A stretch of 64,000 bases of DNA from positions 87,904 to 151,903 of the forward strand of contig NW_025856392.1 in assembly GCF_002878395.1 (NCBI RefSeq), read 5' to 3'. This document shows, in pieces, positions 47,880-58,993 of the stretch (position 1 is its first letter; every line of letters begins with the position of its first letter). The notes under the pieces are model-generated. The model was given only the letters and a program-made list of their open reading frames with translations. It had not been told where the DNA came from and made no database searches. Position numbers and translations under genes: made by a program. The stretch comes from Capsicum annuum (Eukaryota; Streptophyta; Magnoliopsida; Solanales; Solanaceae).

Positions 47880-48468
47880 CCTTCCTGGTCATTTTTCATG
47901 TTCCTGCTTACTGTTGTCGTTAGAGCTTTTCCATAGCTGCCTCAAGTCATTTATGACTTGCTGGAATATATAGTTCAGTTACCTGGCGGTTCGTTTACTT
48001 GTTAGAACCATTTCTCCGTTAAGAAGTCTTTGTTGGTTCTAAATAACTCCGAGGAAAAACTTTAATAAAATGATATCAGATGGAAAATCTGATATTGACT
48101 ACGCATCCAAAACGTCAAAATCTCTATGGTTTCGTATCTCGATTTCTTGTATTGGATTCCAGATACATTCTGAAGCATTGGCCAAAATATGGAATCAAAT
48201 TCCAGGTTTCAGCTATCGACTGAAATGGAGAGAGATACCACGATCGCGGTGGGTGAGTGCAAATGTGTAAGCCATGATAGTAACCTAGCACATATGCGTG
48301 ATTGCACTTCTTGAGGCCTATTTATATTCTGTCTTGACAGATAATTTGTCATTTATGCCTCTCCCTCTTGAGCTCTAAAATTGTAATAGAGTGTAAACTC
48401 CTTAAAGTAAGTCTTGTGGGTTTATTGAGAGCTTCAATATCTTGTGCAATTGTATTTTGCTATGAATC
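47880..48468 (+). other. LTR-like relic of unassigned family
   Basis: Noticeably less AT-rich than its surroundings. Its phrases (GACCTTCCTGGTCATTTTTC, AATAAAATGATATCAGATGG, GATCGCGGTGGGTGAGTGC) resemble blocks I associate with Solanaceae gypsy-type LTRs. A TATA-like CTATTTATAT lies at about 48328. The 66-codon frame at 48070-48270 is not recognised as a protein. It ends where a Tekay LTR begins at 48469. Confidence 0.35.
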
Positions 48469-48711
48469 TTTAGCGCCCCGAATCTGGTACCCGAAATGCT
48501 ACATGGTGCTCATAACCCCAAAGGACCACAACCAAACCCATAACTGATATTTGTACCTGTATATGCAGAATATACAATAAAATGTGGAAACATGAACTGA
48601 GTGGCCATAAGGTTCAAAACTGAATGAATATCTAATAAACAATGTCTAAAAATGGTATAACAATACCAAAGCAAATCTAAAATAACTATCTAACATGCTA
48701 TAGTCTGAAAG
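48469..48711 (-). mobile_element. Tekay-like LTR fragment, cut by the plus array
   Basis: TTTAGCGCCCCGAATCTGG...CATGGTGCTCATAACC matches the low ends of the minus LTRs at 3714, 27473 and 35166 (GTAACGCCC...CTGTACC...TGGTGCTTATAA). Only about 240 bp remain before LTR1. The rest may lie to the right of the window. Confidence 0.7.
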
Positions 48712-48937
48712 TGTAATACCCCATACTTTTCTTAGCGAATTTTATCTCAAGAATGTATAGTATTAGCTTCTAAATTGACTGATGATTATTCCATGAGGAA
48801 TCTTTAAGATTTTTAATGTTTTCATGTGGGAAATTTAATAAGCTTTCAATCGATATAATATTCGCCCAAATCTGATAACTGAGTCAAAAGTTATGATTAT
48901 TTTAAGTTCCCATCGTAAAATAGCATCATATTAGTCA

Positions 48938-49190
48938 GTGGCGCACCGTTCCATAAGAGGAAATGCCATGTGACAATTTCTAGTAGGTATATGCAATTAT
49001 GGCACGTCGCGCCAGCACTAAAATTCAAAATTGTCCTTTTTCTAATGTCTCAGTGAGATTTCCCCCACGTCGTGCCAAAGGTTCTAGGTCACGAAGGAAG
49101 GGACAACACGATAGCTCCATGTCGTGCCATCCCTCAATTTCCCAAATGTCAATATCCAGTGACATGATGTGATAATGCCAATCGAGCCAG
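48938..49190. repeat. GC-rich dyad cluster in LTR1 U3
   Basis: Variants of GTGGCGCACCG..CC, GGCACGTCGCGCCAG, CCACGTCGTGCCAAAG and CATGTCGTGCCA are spaced about 60-80 bp apart in otherwise AT-rich LTR. Equivalent words occur in LTR2 at 56498-56760. Just upstream of the TATA-like box. Confidence 0.65.
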
Positions 49191-49260
49191 GGCCCAATTT
49201 GGGAAAAATTTACTGAAATTAAAAGACGCGTCCTAGGTTAAAAGGACCAATTTCTTACCC

Positions 49261-49270
49261 TTATTTAAAC
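49261..49270 (+). promoter_or_regulatory. TATA-like box of LTR1
   Basis: TTATTTAAAC, conserved as CTATTTAAAC in LTR2, about 150 bp upstream of the splice-donor-like site. Probable RNA polymerase II promoter element of the LTR. Confidence 0.5.
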
Positions 49271-51251
49271 CCAATAACAAGTGATTTAGTTATTCTACAC
49301 CCAAAATATACTATTTTCTCTTAAGTTTCTCTCAAGAACAAGCTAGGGTTTCTGTTGGGTATTCAAATTAAAGAAGATTTCACCGTCAATCTTCACGAAA
49401 TCACAAACCAAGGTATGTGTAGTGTTCATTCATGGACTCCTTTCATCCACGAAGCCCAAGAATCTCTTATATAAGTTAAAGTTATGGATTTCTTTATGAA
49501 TTTCATGTTGGGTTTGTTTTGTTTATGTTGAGAATGATCAGTTGAATTCAAATCTATATTGGGTGATCAATTTATGTGGAATTGATTTGTATAGATATAT
49601 ATTCATGAGATTCTATGAATAAACCCTAGATTAGGAAATTAGAGATGAATCATGATAATTAATTATTGTATAATGTTGTCTACATGTGCTATGCCTACCA
49701 TGTGTTTTATTAAATGCCTTGATGAAGGAATAATGCCTAACTAGTATGATATCATGAAATCCCCATGTATGTAGAAGTTATGGCTATCACATATTTTGAT
49801 GGAATGCTTCTATAAATGTATTATGGATTATGATGTTAGCTATATGTTCCAGTAAGTTATGCTTGGTAAGTTTCCTTTTATCAAGTCCTGGGGTTACTTG
49901 TACCCGAAACATTAGTTGTATGCTTAGCGCCATGTCATGATTTCATGATACTCTCATCCAAGACATGATACTTAGACTTTAGATAGTCTTATGACTCAGG
50001 AAATTTCCATGATCTCATAAACTTAGCTAGTTGTTGATATCAGTAATATTCAGTTAGTCAACGAAATTCGGTAACTCAGTCTATGTTCAATTTAGTAAAT
50101 TATGATCAGTGTTTATTTAGATGGGAGTACAAATTAGCACCGAGTGAACACAAGGACGGGAACTCACCTGTTATGTGAGGGTGTGATTCTTAGAAGCAAT
50201 CCTTCCATTCTTGAACTATGTAGCCAGCATAGGTTGAGACATCATAGCTTACTATATGAGGTTAGATGAGGTGGCTTAGCCTGCTATATGAGGGTTCCCA
50301 CCATTCTCAATAGTGTTACCTATTATATTAGGGTCATTCATATGTTGTCCTTACCAGTGCCACGGTATAGACACCCTTCCAATCAGGGCATAGATTGGAC
50401 CCTAATTTGGCTATAATGCATTATTTAGGGCATGTCAGTTAGATGACTACCTCCCACAGTCTCAGTATCAGACTCAGTAAAGAAACTCTGATAGTTCTTC
50501 CGAATTCATGGCTATCATATATATTCAACTCAAACACAGTACGAAACTCAGATAGCTACATCCGATTTAGGACTGTCAGATACAATCACTTATGTTTCAG
50601 ATACAGTCACTTATGTTATCAGTTATATTCAGATTCAATAATCATGTTATCATAGTATTAGTATCAGTTGTTATGTCCCATCCATTTATTCTCATGCTCA
50701 TGATAGTTATTCAGTTAGTATTATTGTTCATGTATACGAACCCTATGCATTTAGACTACCTCACATGCATACCAGTACATTCAAAGTACTGACACATTTG
50801 CGCTATGGTGTCTTATACCATAGGTTTAGAGACACGATGTGCAGATCAACTGTAGATTCCAGTTTCAGCAGTCAGAGCTAGAAGTGAGTCATTATCATTC
50901 GAGGACCTAATTATTCCCTATTATCTCATTAACTAGTTTATTAGTTGGAGTTAGGTGGGGACATGTACCATCAACTCCTTACTTAGACAGTTTAGTCCGT
51001 TAAAGGCTTTCTAGACTATTATGATTTAGACTTTAGTATTTTATGTTTTTTTGGGTATTTTATACTCTATTTAGATGTTATATTTTACTTCAGTTATGTG
51101 AACCTTTCGGCCTTTCAGTTCATGTTTCTACATTATAAAGTAGTTTATGCAGTATACAGGTACAAATATTAGTCATGGGTTATCTTATGGTCCTTTGGGG
51201 TCATGAGCATTGTGTAGCATTTTGGTTCAGCAAATTGACGTGTTACAAACT

Positions 51252-51264
51252 TGGTATCAAAGCC
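51252..51264 (+). promoter_or_regulatory. Primer binding site 1
   Basis: TGGTATCAAAGCC, one mismatch from the TGGTATCAGAGCC complementary to the 3' end of plant initiator tRNA-Met. It starts five bases after LTR1. Confidence 0.9.
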
Positions 51265-51468
51265 TGAGGTTCAGTAGAGTCCTAGGAAGTCTGAAAGCTG
51301 CATCTAATAGAGTCTTGTAAATTGGTGTGTTGCGCGCCACATTTATGTGCAAGAGGCTATAAGATGTTTAGGAATAGTTTCCCTTCTTTTAGTATTCATA
51401 TTGTGCCAGTGAGTATAGTCACAAAACAATCTCTCAGTCTAGTCTGTTTCTTCTATTTATTTCAAAAT

Positions 51469-52620
51469 ATGCCTCCTAAGATAAGAAATCGGTCAGCCCC
51501 TTAGCCCAGAAAACCTTTGGGAGATTATGTTTCTTATATGCAGTTCAAGACCATATTTACCACTCTTGCTCATTTAGTAGCGGTCCATAATGAGTGACCA
51601 GCTATCGTTCTAGCAAACCGAATGGATAACTCAGTTGCAGCCAGGATTCGATATTTCACCTGAATGAATCCTTTATACTTTCTTGGGTCTAGGACAGATG
51701 AGGACCCTCAGGAATTCCGAGATTAGGTAAGAAAGTGATAGATGTCATGGGGGTGACTACTGTTGAAAGTGTTAAGTTAGTTGCATATCATTTGCAGTAT
51801 ATTGCTCATACTTAGTTAATATATTGGAAGTTAAAGAGGGAAGATAATGCAGGGTCAATTGAGTGGGAGGATTTTGTATCTACTTTCCTCGATAGACACT
51901 TTCCCCTAGAGCTTAGGGAAGCTAAGGTGAATTCATGAAACTCAGGTAGGGTAGTATGATAGTGAAAGAGTATTCTCTTAAGCTTACTCAGATATGCCCC
52001 TCATGTGGTTGCAGATAGCAGAGTAAGGATGAGTAAGTTCGTTTAAGGGGTATATGATAGCATGGTTAATAAGTGCAAATCCGCCATGCTAAATAGTGCC
52101 ATGACTTTAGCCAGGATTATGACTCATGCTCAGAAGGTTGAGGAGCAAAAAGTTAATTTGAGGGTGAAGTAGAATAAGAAAGCTAGGATAGGTAGCTTCA
52201 ACTTTAGTCAGCCTAAGTCAAAAGGAGAAAATCGTTCTCAATTTTGTCCTAATCCATCAGTTCCAGCTCCTTCTTCTGCCAGTGCTCCGGTTCCTAAGTT
52301 TAGAGAGGGTAAAAAAGATAGAGTATCAGGCTCTAAGACCAAGGGCAGTATTAGCAGTACCCGTACCTATCCTCCTTGCTAGACTTGTAGCAAGCATCAT
52401 CAGGTATTTGCAGAGCTGGTAGTGGTATTTGTTTTGAATGTGTAAAGCCAGGCAACATAGTCAGAGACTGTTCTCAGCCAGGTCCTCAGGGTCAATAGAA
52501 TCGCTTTATAACTCAGTTCGGTCACCCAAATTAGCAGGGTGCCAGCTCCAGTGTTACTAGTGGGCAATGTCAAAATCGTCTCTATGCTCTTCAATCTCGA
52601 CAAGATTAAGAAAATTCTCC
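51469..52620 (+). pseudogene. Gag, body 1
   Basis: The start ATG at 51469 gives MPPKIRNRSAP, then a stop at 51502. Past further stops the text follows chromovirus gag: FKTIFTTLAHLVAVHNE, FLGSRTDEDPQEF, EWEDFVSTFLDRHFPLELREAKV. A zinc knuckle CFECVKPGNIVRDC (52430-52471) has its histidine replaced by N. A frame change occurs near 51950. Not functional. Confidence 0.85.
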
Positions 52621-52639
52621 TGATGTAGTTACTGGTATG

Positions 52640-53050
52640 TTATAGATCTTTCAAGTTCTTGTTTACTCTTTGATTGATCCAGGAGATTTTATGTCTTTTG
52701 TTACTCCTATATAGCAAGAAATTTAAGAATCAGTCCTAAAATCCTAGCAGAGCCCTTTCAGTCTCCACCCCAGTGGGTAAAACCATCATAGCCCGATGGG
52801 TATACAGGAACTGTCCGATTATAATATTTTAGAAAGTCACTTTAGCAAACTTAGTCGAATTAGAAGAGCCTAATTTTGAAGTCATTCTCGGCATGGATTG
52901 GCTTTATTCCTGCTATACCACATTGGACTGCAGAAATAAAATAGTTTAGTTGCAGTTCCCAAATGAACCATCCATGAGTGGAAGCGTAGTGTATCCGCTT
53001 TCACGGTTCATCTTGTTTCGTACCTTCAGGCAAGGCAAATGATATCTAAA
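52640..53050 (+). pseudogene. Protease and linker, body 1
   Basis: VYSLIDPGDFMSFVTPI followed by a stop at 52712. The D-P-G (52676-52684) is the active-site position in this clade. Later, LVELEEPNFEVILGMDWLYSCYTTLDCRNKIV is readable near 52850-52945. Stops break it. Confidence 0.75.
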
Positions 53051-54017
53051 AGATGTATCTATTATCTCGTTTGAGTTAAGGACACTAGTTCCAGAAATCC
53101 CATCCATGAATCAGTCCTAGTAGTGAATAAATATTCAGATGTCTTTCCCGATGATCTTCCAAAAATTTCTCCCTAAAGGGAAATACACTTTAGTATTGAT
53201 CTTCTTCCAAATACTCAGCCTATCTCTATTCCACCATACAAAATGGCACCAGCAAAACTGAGTGAACTGAAAAAACAATTGAAGAATCTCTTAGATAAAG
53301 GATTTATCAGGCCTAGCTTTTCCCCATGGGGCGCTCCAGTATTATTCGTGTGTAAGAAAGACGGTTCTCTAAGAATGTGTATAGACTACCGCCCACTCAA
53401 TAAGGTCATGGTCAAGAACAAGTATCCTCTTCCCAGAATAAATGACTTGTTTGACCAAATTCAGGGTGCCTGTTATTTCTATAATATAGATCTCAGATCT
53501 TGCTATTATCAGCTTAGAGTTAGGGAATGTGACATTCCAAAAATAGCTTCATGGAATTACTATGGTCTTTTCGAATTTTCTAGTCATGTCATTTGGTCTT
53601 ACCAATGCCCCAGCAGCTTTGATAAACTTAATAAACCGTGTGTTCAAGCAGTTCTTGGACATGTTGATCATAATCTTCATAGATGATATTTTGGTGTATT
53701 CCTGCTATGAGCGTGATCATGCAGTCAATCTCAGGATAACACTACAGACTCTTAGAGATCATAAGCTATTCGCCAAATTTAGTAAGTGCAAATTTTTACT
53801 ACGGTCAATAGCATTCCTTGGTCATATAATTTTTGGTGATTTGATTAGAGTTGATCCTCAAAAGACCGAAGCAGAAAGAAACCAGCCCAGATATGTCTCT
53901 CCATCAGATATTAGGAGTCTCTTAGGTTTGGCTAGCAATTATAGATGTTTTGTTGAGGTATTTTCTTCTATTGCATCCTCTATATCTATATTAACTCAAA
54001 AGAAAGTCAAGTTTCAG
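53051..54017 (+). pseudogene. Reverse transcriptase, body 1
   Basis: The frame at 53243-53686 holds [44 protein letters not shown]...[18 protein letters not shown] and [13 protein letters not shown]. An extra T near 53572-53582 shifts to the frame at 53562-54020 with [25 protein letters not shown]...FIDDILVYS (FIDD at 53676-53687) and RSLLGLASNYRCFVE. Active-site residues are intact, but the frameshift and the terminal stop disable it. Confidence 0.9.
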
Positions 54018-54020
54018 TGA

Positions 54021-54530
54021 TCAGATCCTTGTGAGAAGAGTTTTCAGTAGTTGAAGACTCGACTCACCACAACACCAGGTTTAGCTCTTCCAGATGGTCC
54101 AGATGAGTTTATAGTGCATTGTGATGCATCCAGAGTAGGTTTGGGTTGTTTCCTCATACATTATGGTAAGGTCATAGCCTACACCTCCAGACATCTTATG
54201 CTCCATGAGAAGAATTATTCTACTTATGATCTTGAGTTAGCAGCCATAGTATTTGCCTTAATCATTTGGAGGCATTATCTATATGGTGTTCATGTAGATA
54301 TGTTCATAGATCATAAGAGTCTTCAGTATGTTTTTTCTCAAAAATATCTCAATCTTCATCAAAGAAGATGGTTAGAGCACTTGAAAGATTATGACATCAG
54401 TGTCCTCTATTATCCTAGCAAGGCCAATATAGTGGCCGACGGTTTCAGTAGACAATCCATGGGTAGTTTTTCTCATGTTGAGGACAGTAAGAATAAGTTA
54501 GCTCAGGAAGTCCATCATCTTTCCTAACTA
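54021..54530 (+). pseudogene. RNase H, body 1
   Basis: The frame at 54051-54527 is the longest frame in the array: [67 protein letters not shown] and NIVADGFSR. All four catalytic acids of the family are visible (D, E, D, D). The usual ADALSR is ADGFSR. It is cut off from RT by the stop at 54018. Confidence 0.9.
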
Positions 54531-55620
54531 GGCGTTCTCTTAGTTGATATAGATGAGGGTGATATATGGGTTTAGAGTTAATCAGAATAATATTTAGTTT
54601 CCTAGGTAAAGGAAAAGCAAGATACAGATCCCAGCCTTATCAAGTTGAAAGAGTCAGTTCAGGATCAAAAAATAGTGGTTTTCTCCTTGGGGGAGCTAGT
54701 GTCCTTCATTGTCAGGGTCATCTCTGTGTTCCAGGTATGGATTACATGAGGTAGCAAATTCTTACAGAAGCACATGGTGCGTGTTACTCCATTCTTCTTG
54801 GGGGAACAAAGATATACCGTGACTTTCAGGAGATCAATTGGTGGAGTGGGACGAAGAGAAATGTTGCAGAGTTTGTCGCTAAGTTCTGTTCATGTATGCA
54901 AGTGTAGATAGAGCATCAGAGGCCTAGTGGGTCCATCCAAGAGTTTAGTATTCCTAGTATTAAGTGGGAAGTCATGAACATGGGTCATTGTAGATAGAAT
55001 AACCAAATCAGCTCATTTCCTTCTAGTTGATACCTCTTATTCAGCCGATGATTACGCCAAGCTCTACATAAAGGAGCTAGTTAGATTGCAAGCTATTCTG
55101 TTGTCTACTATCTCGGATAGAGGTATCCAGTGGACTTCTCACTTTTGGAAAGCATTCCAAAAGGGTTTTGGTTCCCAAGTTCATCTTAGTATATCCTTTC
55201 ATCCTCATAGAGATGGTCAAGCAGAAAGGACCATTTAGACCTTAGAAGATATACTAAGATTGTGTGTAATTAATTTCAAGGAAAGTTGGGATGACCACTT
55301 TTCCTTGATTGAATTTGCATACAATGTTTGGGTGGCTCCATTCGAAGCTCTCTATAGTAGGAGATCTAGATCTCTAATTGGTTGGTTCAAAGTTAGTGAG
55401 GCCTCAGCCATATGGCCTGACTTAGTATTTGATGCCTTAGAAAAAGTCCAATTGACAGAGAAAGACTCTGGGCTGCTCAAAGCCGACATAAGTCTTATAT
55501 AGATGTTAATAGAAAAGATCTCGAGTTTGAGATTGGTGAATATGTCTACCTAAAGATCTCTCCCATGAAGGGAGTGAAGTGGTTCGGCAAGAAAAGGAAA
55601 CTCAGTTCCCGATACATCAG
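54531..55620 (+). pseudogene. Integrase, body 1
   Basis: The zinc-binding part reads EAHGACYSILLGGTKIYRDF...WW...VAEFVAKFCSC, with a histidine and a cysteine lost. About 50 bp around 54979, including the first catalytic acid region, are deleted relative to body 2. The third-acid region, QAERTI, is followed by a stop at 55236. CVINFKESWDDHFSLIEFAYN (55260-55502) and the catalytic-core tail follow in another frame. Confidence 0.8.
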
Positions 55621-55990
55621 TCCCTTTAAGATCACAGTAGATTCAACAAGGTAGCGTACGAGCATGAATTGCCTTTAGATCAAACCTCAGTTCATCCAGT
55701 CTTCCATATCTCTTTTCTCAATAAGTGCATAGGTAACCCATCAGTTTTAGTCCCTATTCAGATCATTGATGTTCAGAACAATCTATCTTATGAAGAGATT
55801 TCAGTCGAAATCTTGGACTATTACACTCATAGATTGAGGAAGAAAAAAGTCCCTCTAGTTAATGTTTTTTGGAAAAATCATTCCGTCAAGGGAGCTACTT
55901 AGGAAACAGAGACAGACATGCGTACCAAGTATCCTTATCTCTTCTTCTCCAACTCAGATAAAGCTCAAGGTAACAATTCTCCTTAAGCTT
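55621..55990 (+). pseudogene. Integrase chromodomain-like tail, body 1
   Basis: The frame at 55669-55902: SVHPVFHISFLNKCIGNPSVLVP, LSYEEISVEILDYYTHRLRKKKVPLVNVFWKNHSVKGAT, then a stop at 55900 where related copies have W. The post-stop text reads ETETDMRTKYPYLF. It defines the clade as Tekay/Del-like. Confidence 0.85.
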
Positions 55991-56261
55991 ACTCAGTTTT
56001 ATGTTCAATTTTCATCAAAAAAATATTATGCAGTTTTATGCTCATGTTCCCATTAGAAATTTGGTATCAAGTACCATTGCATAATCAGTCATACATTCAT
56101 GAATCAGTTACGCATGCATAAGATATGCATGTTAAATATTATACTTTCAGCTTGTTAGTCATATCAGTCATGAGATCATGTTCCAGTCATTCATGTTCAG
56201 TATATACGTCAGTTGTCTTTTCTTCCCTCTCAGTTAGTCTTATTCGATGATGAATGTTCTC

Positions 56262-56271
56262 AAGGGGGAGA
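56262..56271 (+). promoter_or_regulatory. Polypurine tract 1
   Basis: AAGGGGGAGA, three bases before LTR2. Confidence 0.9.
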
Positions 56272-56274
56272 TAC

Positions 56275-58778
56275 TATAATACCCAATACTTTTCCTAACT
56301 AATTTCATCTTAAGAATTTTTAGTATTAGGTTCTAAATTAAATGACAATTATTTCATGAGAAATCTTAAAGATTTTCACTTTTTGTCATATGGGAAATTC
56401 AATAAGCTTTTCATCGATATAAGATTCACCCAAATCCAATAACTGAGCCTGAAGTTATGATTATTTCAAGTTCCTATCATAAAATAGCACCATATTAGTC
56501 AGTGGCGCACCGCGCCATAAGAGGAAATGCCATATGGTAATTTCTAGTAGGTGTCTACAATTATGGCGCATCATGCCAGCACTCAAATTCAGAATTGTCC
56601 TTTTTTCAGTGTCTCAGCGTGATTTTCCTCGCATCGCGCCAAAGGTTTCATGTCACGAAGAAAGGGGCAACGTGATGGCTCTATGTTGCGTCATCCCTCA
56701 ATTTCCCAACTGTCAATTTTTAGTGACACAGCGCGATAACACTGCGTCGTGCTAGGGGCCCAGTTCGGGAAAATTTTACTGAATTAATTCATGAATCTTG
56801 GTTTAAAAGGGTCAATTTCCTACCCTATTTAAACCTAATAACACATGATTTTGTCATTTTTACCCAAAATATACTATTTTTTCTTAAGTTTCTCTGAAGA
56901 ACAAGCTAGAGTTTCTATTGGGGATTCAAATTCAAGAAGATTTCACCATCAATCTTCACAAAATCACTAATCAAGGTATGCATAGTGTTCATTCATGGAC
57001 TCCTTTCATCTATGAAGCCCAAAAATCTATTTTCTATGTTTAAGTTATGGATTTCTTTATGAATTTCATGTTGGGTTTGTTTTGTTTATATTGAGAATGA
57101 TCAGTTGAATTCAAATCCATGTTAGGTGATCAATTTTATATGGAATTGATTTTTATAGATGTATATTCTATGAGAACCTATGAATAAACCCTAGATTATG
57201 AAATTAGAGATGAATCATGATGATTAATTATTGTATAATGTTGTCTACATGTGCTATGCCTACCATGTGTTTTATTAAATGCCTAGGTGAAGGAACAATG
57301 TCCAACTAGTATGATATCATGAAATCTCCATATATGTACAAGTTATGGCTATCATATGTTTTGATGGAATGCTTCTATAAATGTATTATGGATTATGATG
57401 TTAGCTATATGTTCAAGTATGTTATGGTTGGGAAGTTTCCTTCAATCGAGTCCTGGGGGTACTTGTACTCGAAACATTAGTTATGTGCTTAGAGCCATGT
57501 CATGATTTCACGATACTCTCAGTCAAGCCATGATCCTTAGACTTCAGACAGTCTTATGACTTAGGAATTCTCTATGATCTCATAAACTCAGTTAGTTGTC
57601 AGATATCAGTAATATTCAGTCAGTCAACGGAATTCAATAACTTAGTACATGTTTAGTTTATTAAATTATGATTAGTGTCTATCCCGATGGGAGTATAAAT
57701 TAGCACCGAGTGAACTCAGGAAGGGGAACTCACCTATTATGTGAGGGTGTGACTCTTAGAAGAAATCCTTACATTCTAGAACTATGTAGCCAGCATAGGT
57801 TGAGACATCATAGCCTGCTATATCAGGGTAAATAAGGTAGCTTTGCCTGCTATATGAGAGTTCCCACCATTCTCACAAAAGTTACCTGTTATATTAGGGT
57901 CACTCATATGTTGTCCTTACCAGTGGCGCAGTATTGATACCTTTCCAATCAAGGCATATATTGGACCCCAATTCGGCTGTAATGCATCATTTGGGGCATA
58001 TCGGTTAGATGACTACCTCCTATATTCTCAATATTAGTCTCAGTAAAAGAACTCAGATAGTCCTTCAGAATTAAGGACTATCAGATATAATCAACTCAGG
58101 TATAGTACAAAAATCAGATAGTTTCATTCGATTTAGGACTGTCAGATAGAGTTACTTTTGTTATTAGTTATATTCAATAATCATGTTTTCACAGTATTAG
58201 TGTCAGTTTTTATGTCCCATGCATGTATTCTCACGTTCATGATAGTTAGTTAGTAATTATTATTGTTCATGCATATGAACCCTGTGAATTCAGCCTTTCT
58301 TACATGCATACCAGTACATTCAAAGTACTGACGCATTTGCTCTATGGTGTCTTATACCATAGGTTCAAAGACTCGAGCTCCAGATCAGCAGTATATTCCA
58401 ATTTCAACAGTCAGAGATAGAAGTGAGTCCTTATTATTTGAGGACCTTATTATTCCCTATTATTTCATTAACTAGATTATTAGTTGGATTTAGTTGGGGA
58501 AATATCCCATCAACTACTTAGTCTGACAGTTTAGTTCGATAGAGGCTTTCTAGACTATCATGTTTCAGACTTTAGTATTTTCAGTTTTGATTTAGGTATT
58601 ACATACCCATTTAGATGTTATATTTTACTTTAGTTATGTGAGCCTTTCATTTCGTGTCTCCGCATTATAAAGTATTTTATCTAGTATACAGGTACAAATA
58701 TTTGTCATGGGTTATCTTGTGGTCCTTTGGGGTCATAAGCACCGTATAGCATCTGGTTCTGCAAATTGAGGCATTACA
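56275..58778 (+). mobile_element. LTR2 of the array (shared by both bodies)
   Basis: Starts TATAATACCC (TG changed to TA) and ends GCATTACA. 2504 bp, collinear with LTR1 throughout. It serves as 3' LTR of body 1 and 5' LTR of body 2. It has GC-rich dyads at 56498-56760 and a splice-donor-like AAG|GTATG at 56976. The plus frame at 56534-56755 lies in the dyad cluster. Confidence 0.92.
56825..56834 (+). promoter_or_regulatory. TATA-like box of LTR2
   Basis: CTATTTAAAC, in the same position as in LTR1. Confidence 0.5.
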
Positions 58779-58782
58779 AACT

Positions 58783-58795
58783 TGGTATCAGAGCC
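58783..58795 (+). promoter_or_regulatory. Primer binding site 2
   Basis: TGGTATCAGAGCC, a perfect initiator tRNA-Met type PBS, starting five bases after LTR2. Confidence 0.95.
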
Positions 58796-58993
58796 TATGG
58801 TTCAATGGAGTCCTAGGAAGTCTGAAAGCCGGATCTAGTAGAGTCTTGTAAACGGGTATGTTGCACGCCACATTTACGTGCAAGAGGCTATAAGATGTTC
58901 AGGAATAGTTTCCCTTCTTTTAGTATTCATATTGTGCCAGGGAGCATATTCATAAAACAATCTCTAATCCATTTCATCTCTTTATATCAAAAT

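Larger units (their letters stand above)
48712..51247 (+). mobile_element. LTR1 of the array
   Basis: Starts TGTAATACCCC and ends GTGTTACA, keeping both the TG/CA ends and the TGTAA...TTACA inverted repeat. 2536 bp. GC-rich dyads lie at 48938-49190, the TATA-like box at 49261 and a splice-donor-like AAG|GTATGTG at 49413. The frames at 50443-50655 and 50592-50792 are LTR noise. Confidence 0.92.

Noticed and set aside
48070..48270. 66-codon plus frame in a less AT-rich stretch, considered as a small gene
   Set aside because: No recognisable domain and it sits in LTR-like sequence; kept only as an unassigned relic.
51252..51264. tRNA-like sequence considered as a tRNA gene
   Set aside because: Only the 13-nt complement of the tRNA-Met 3' end is present; it is a primer binding site.
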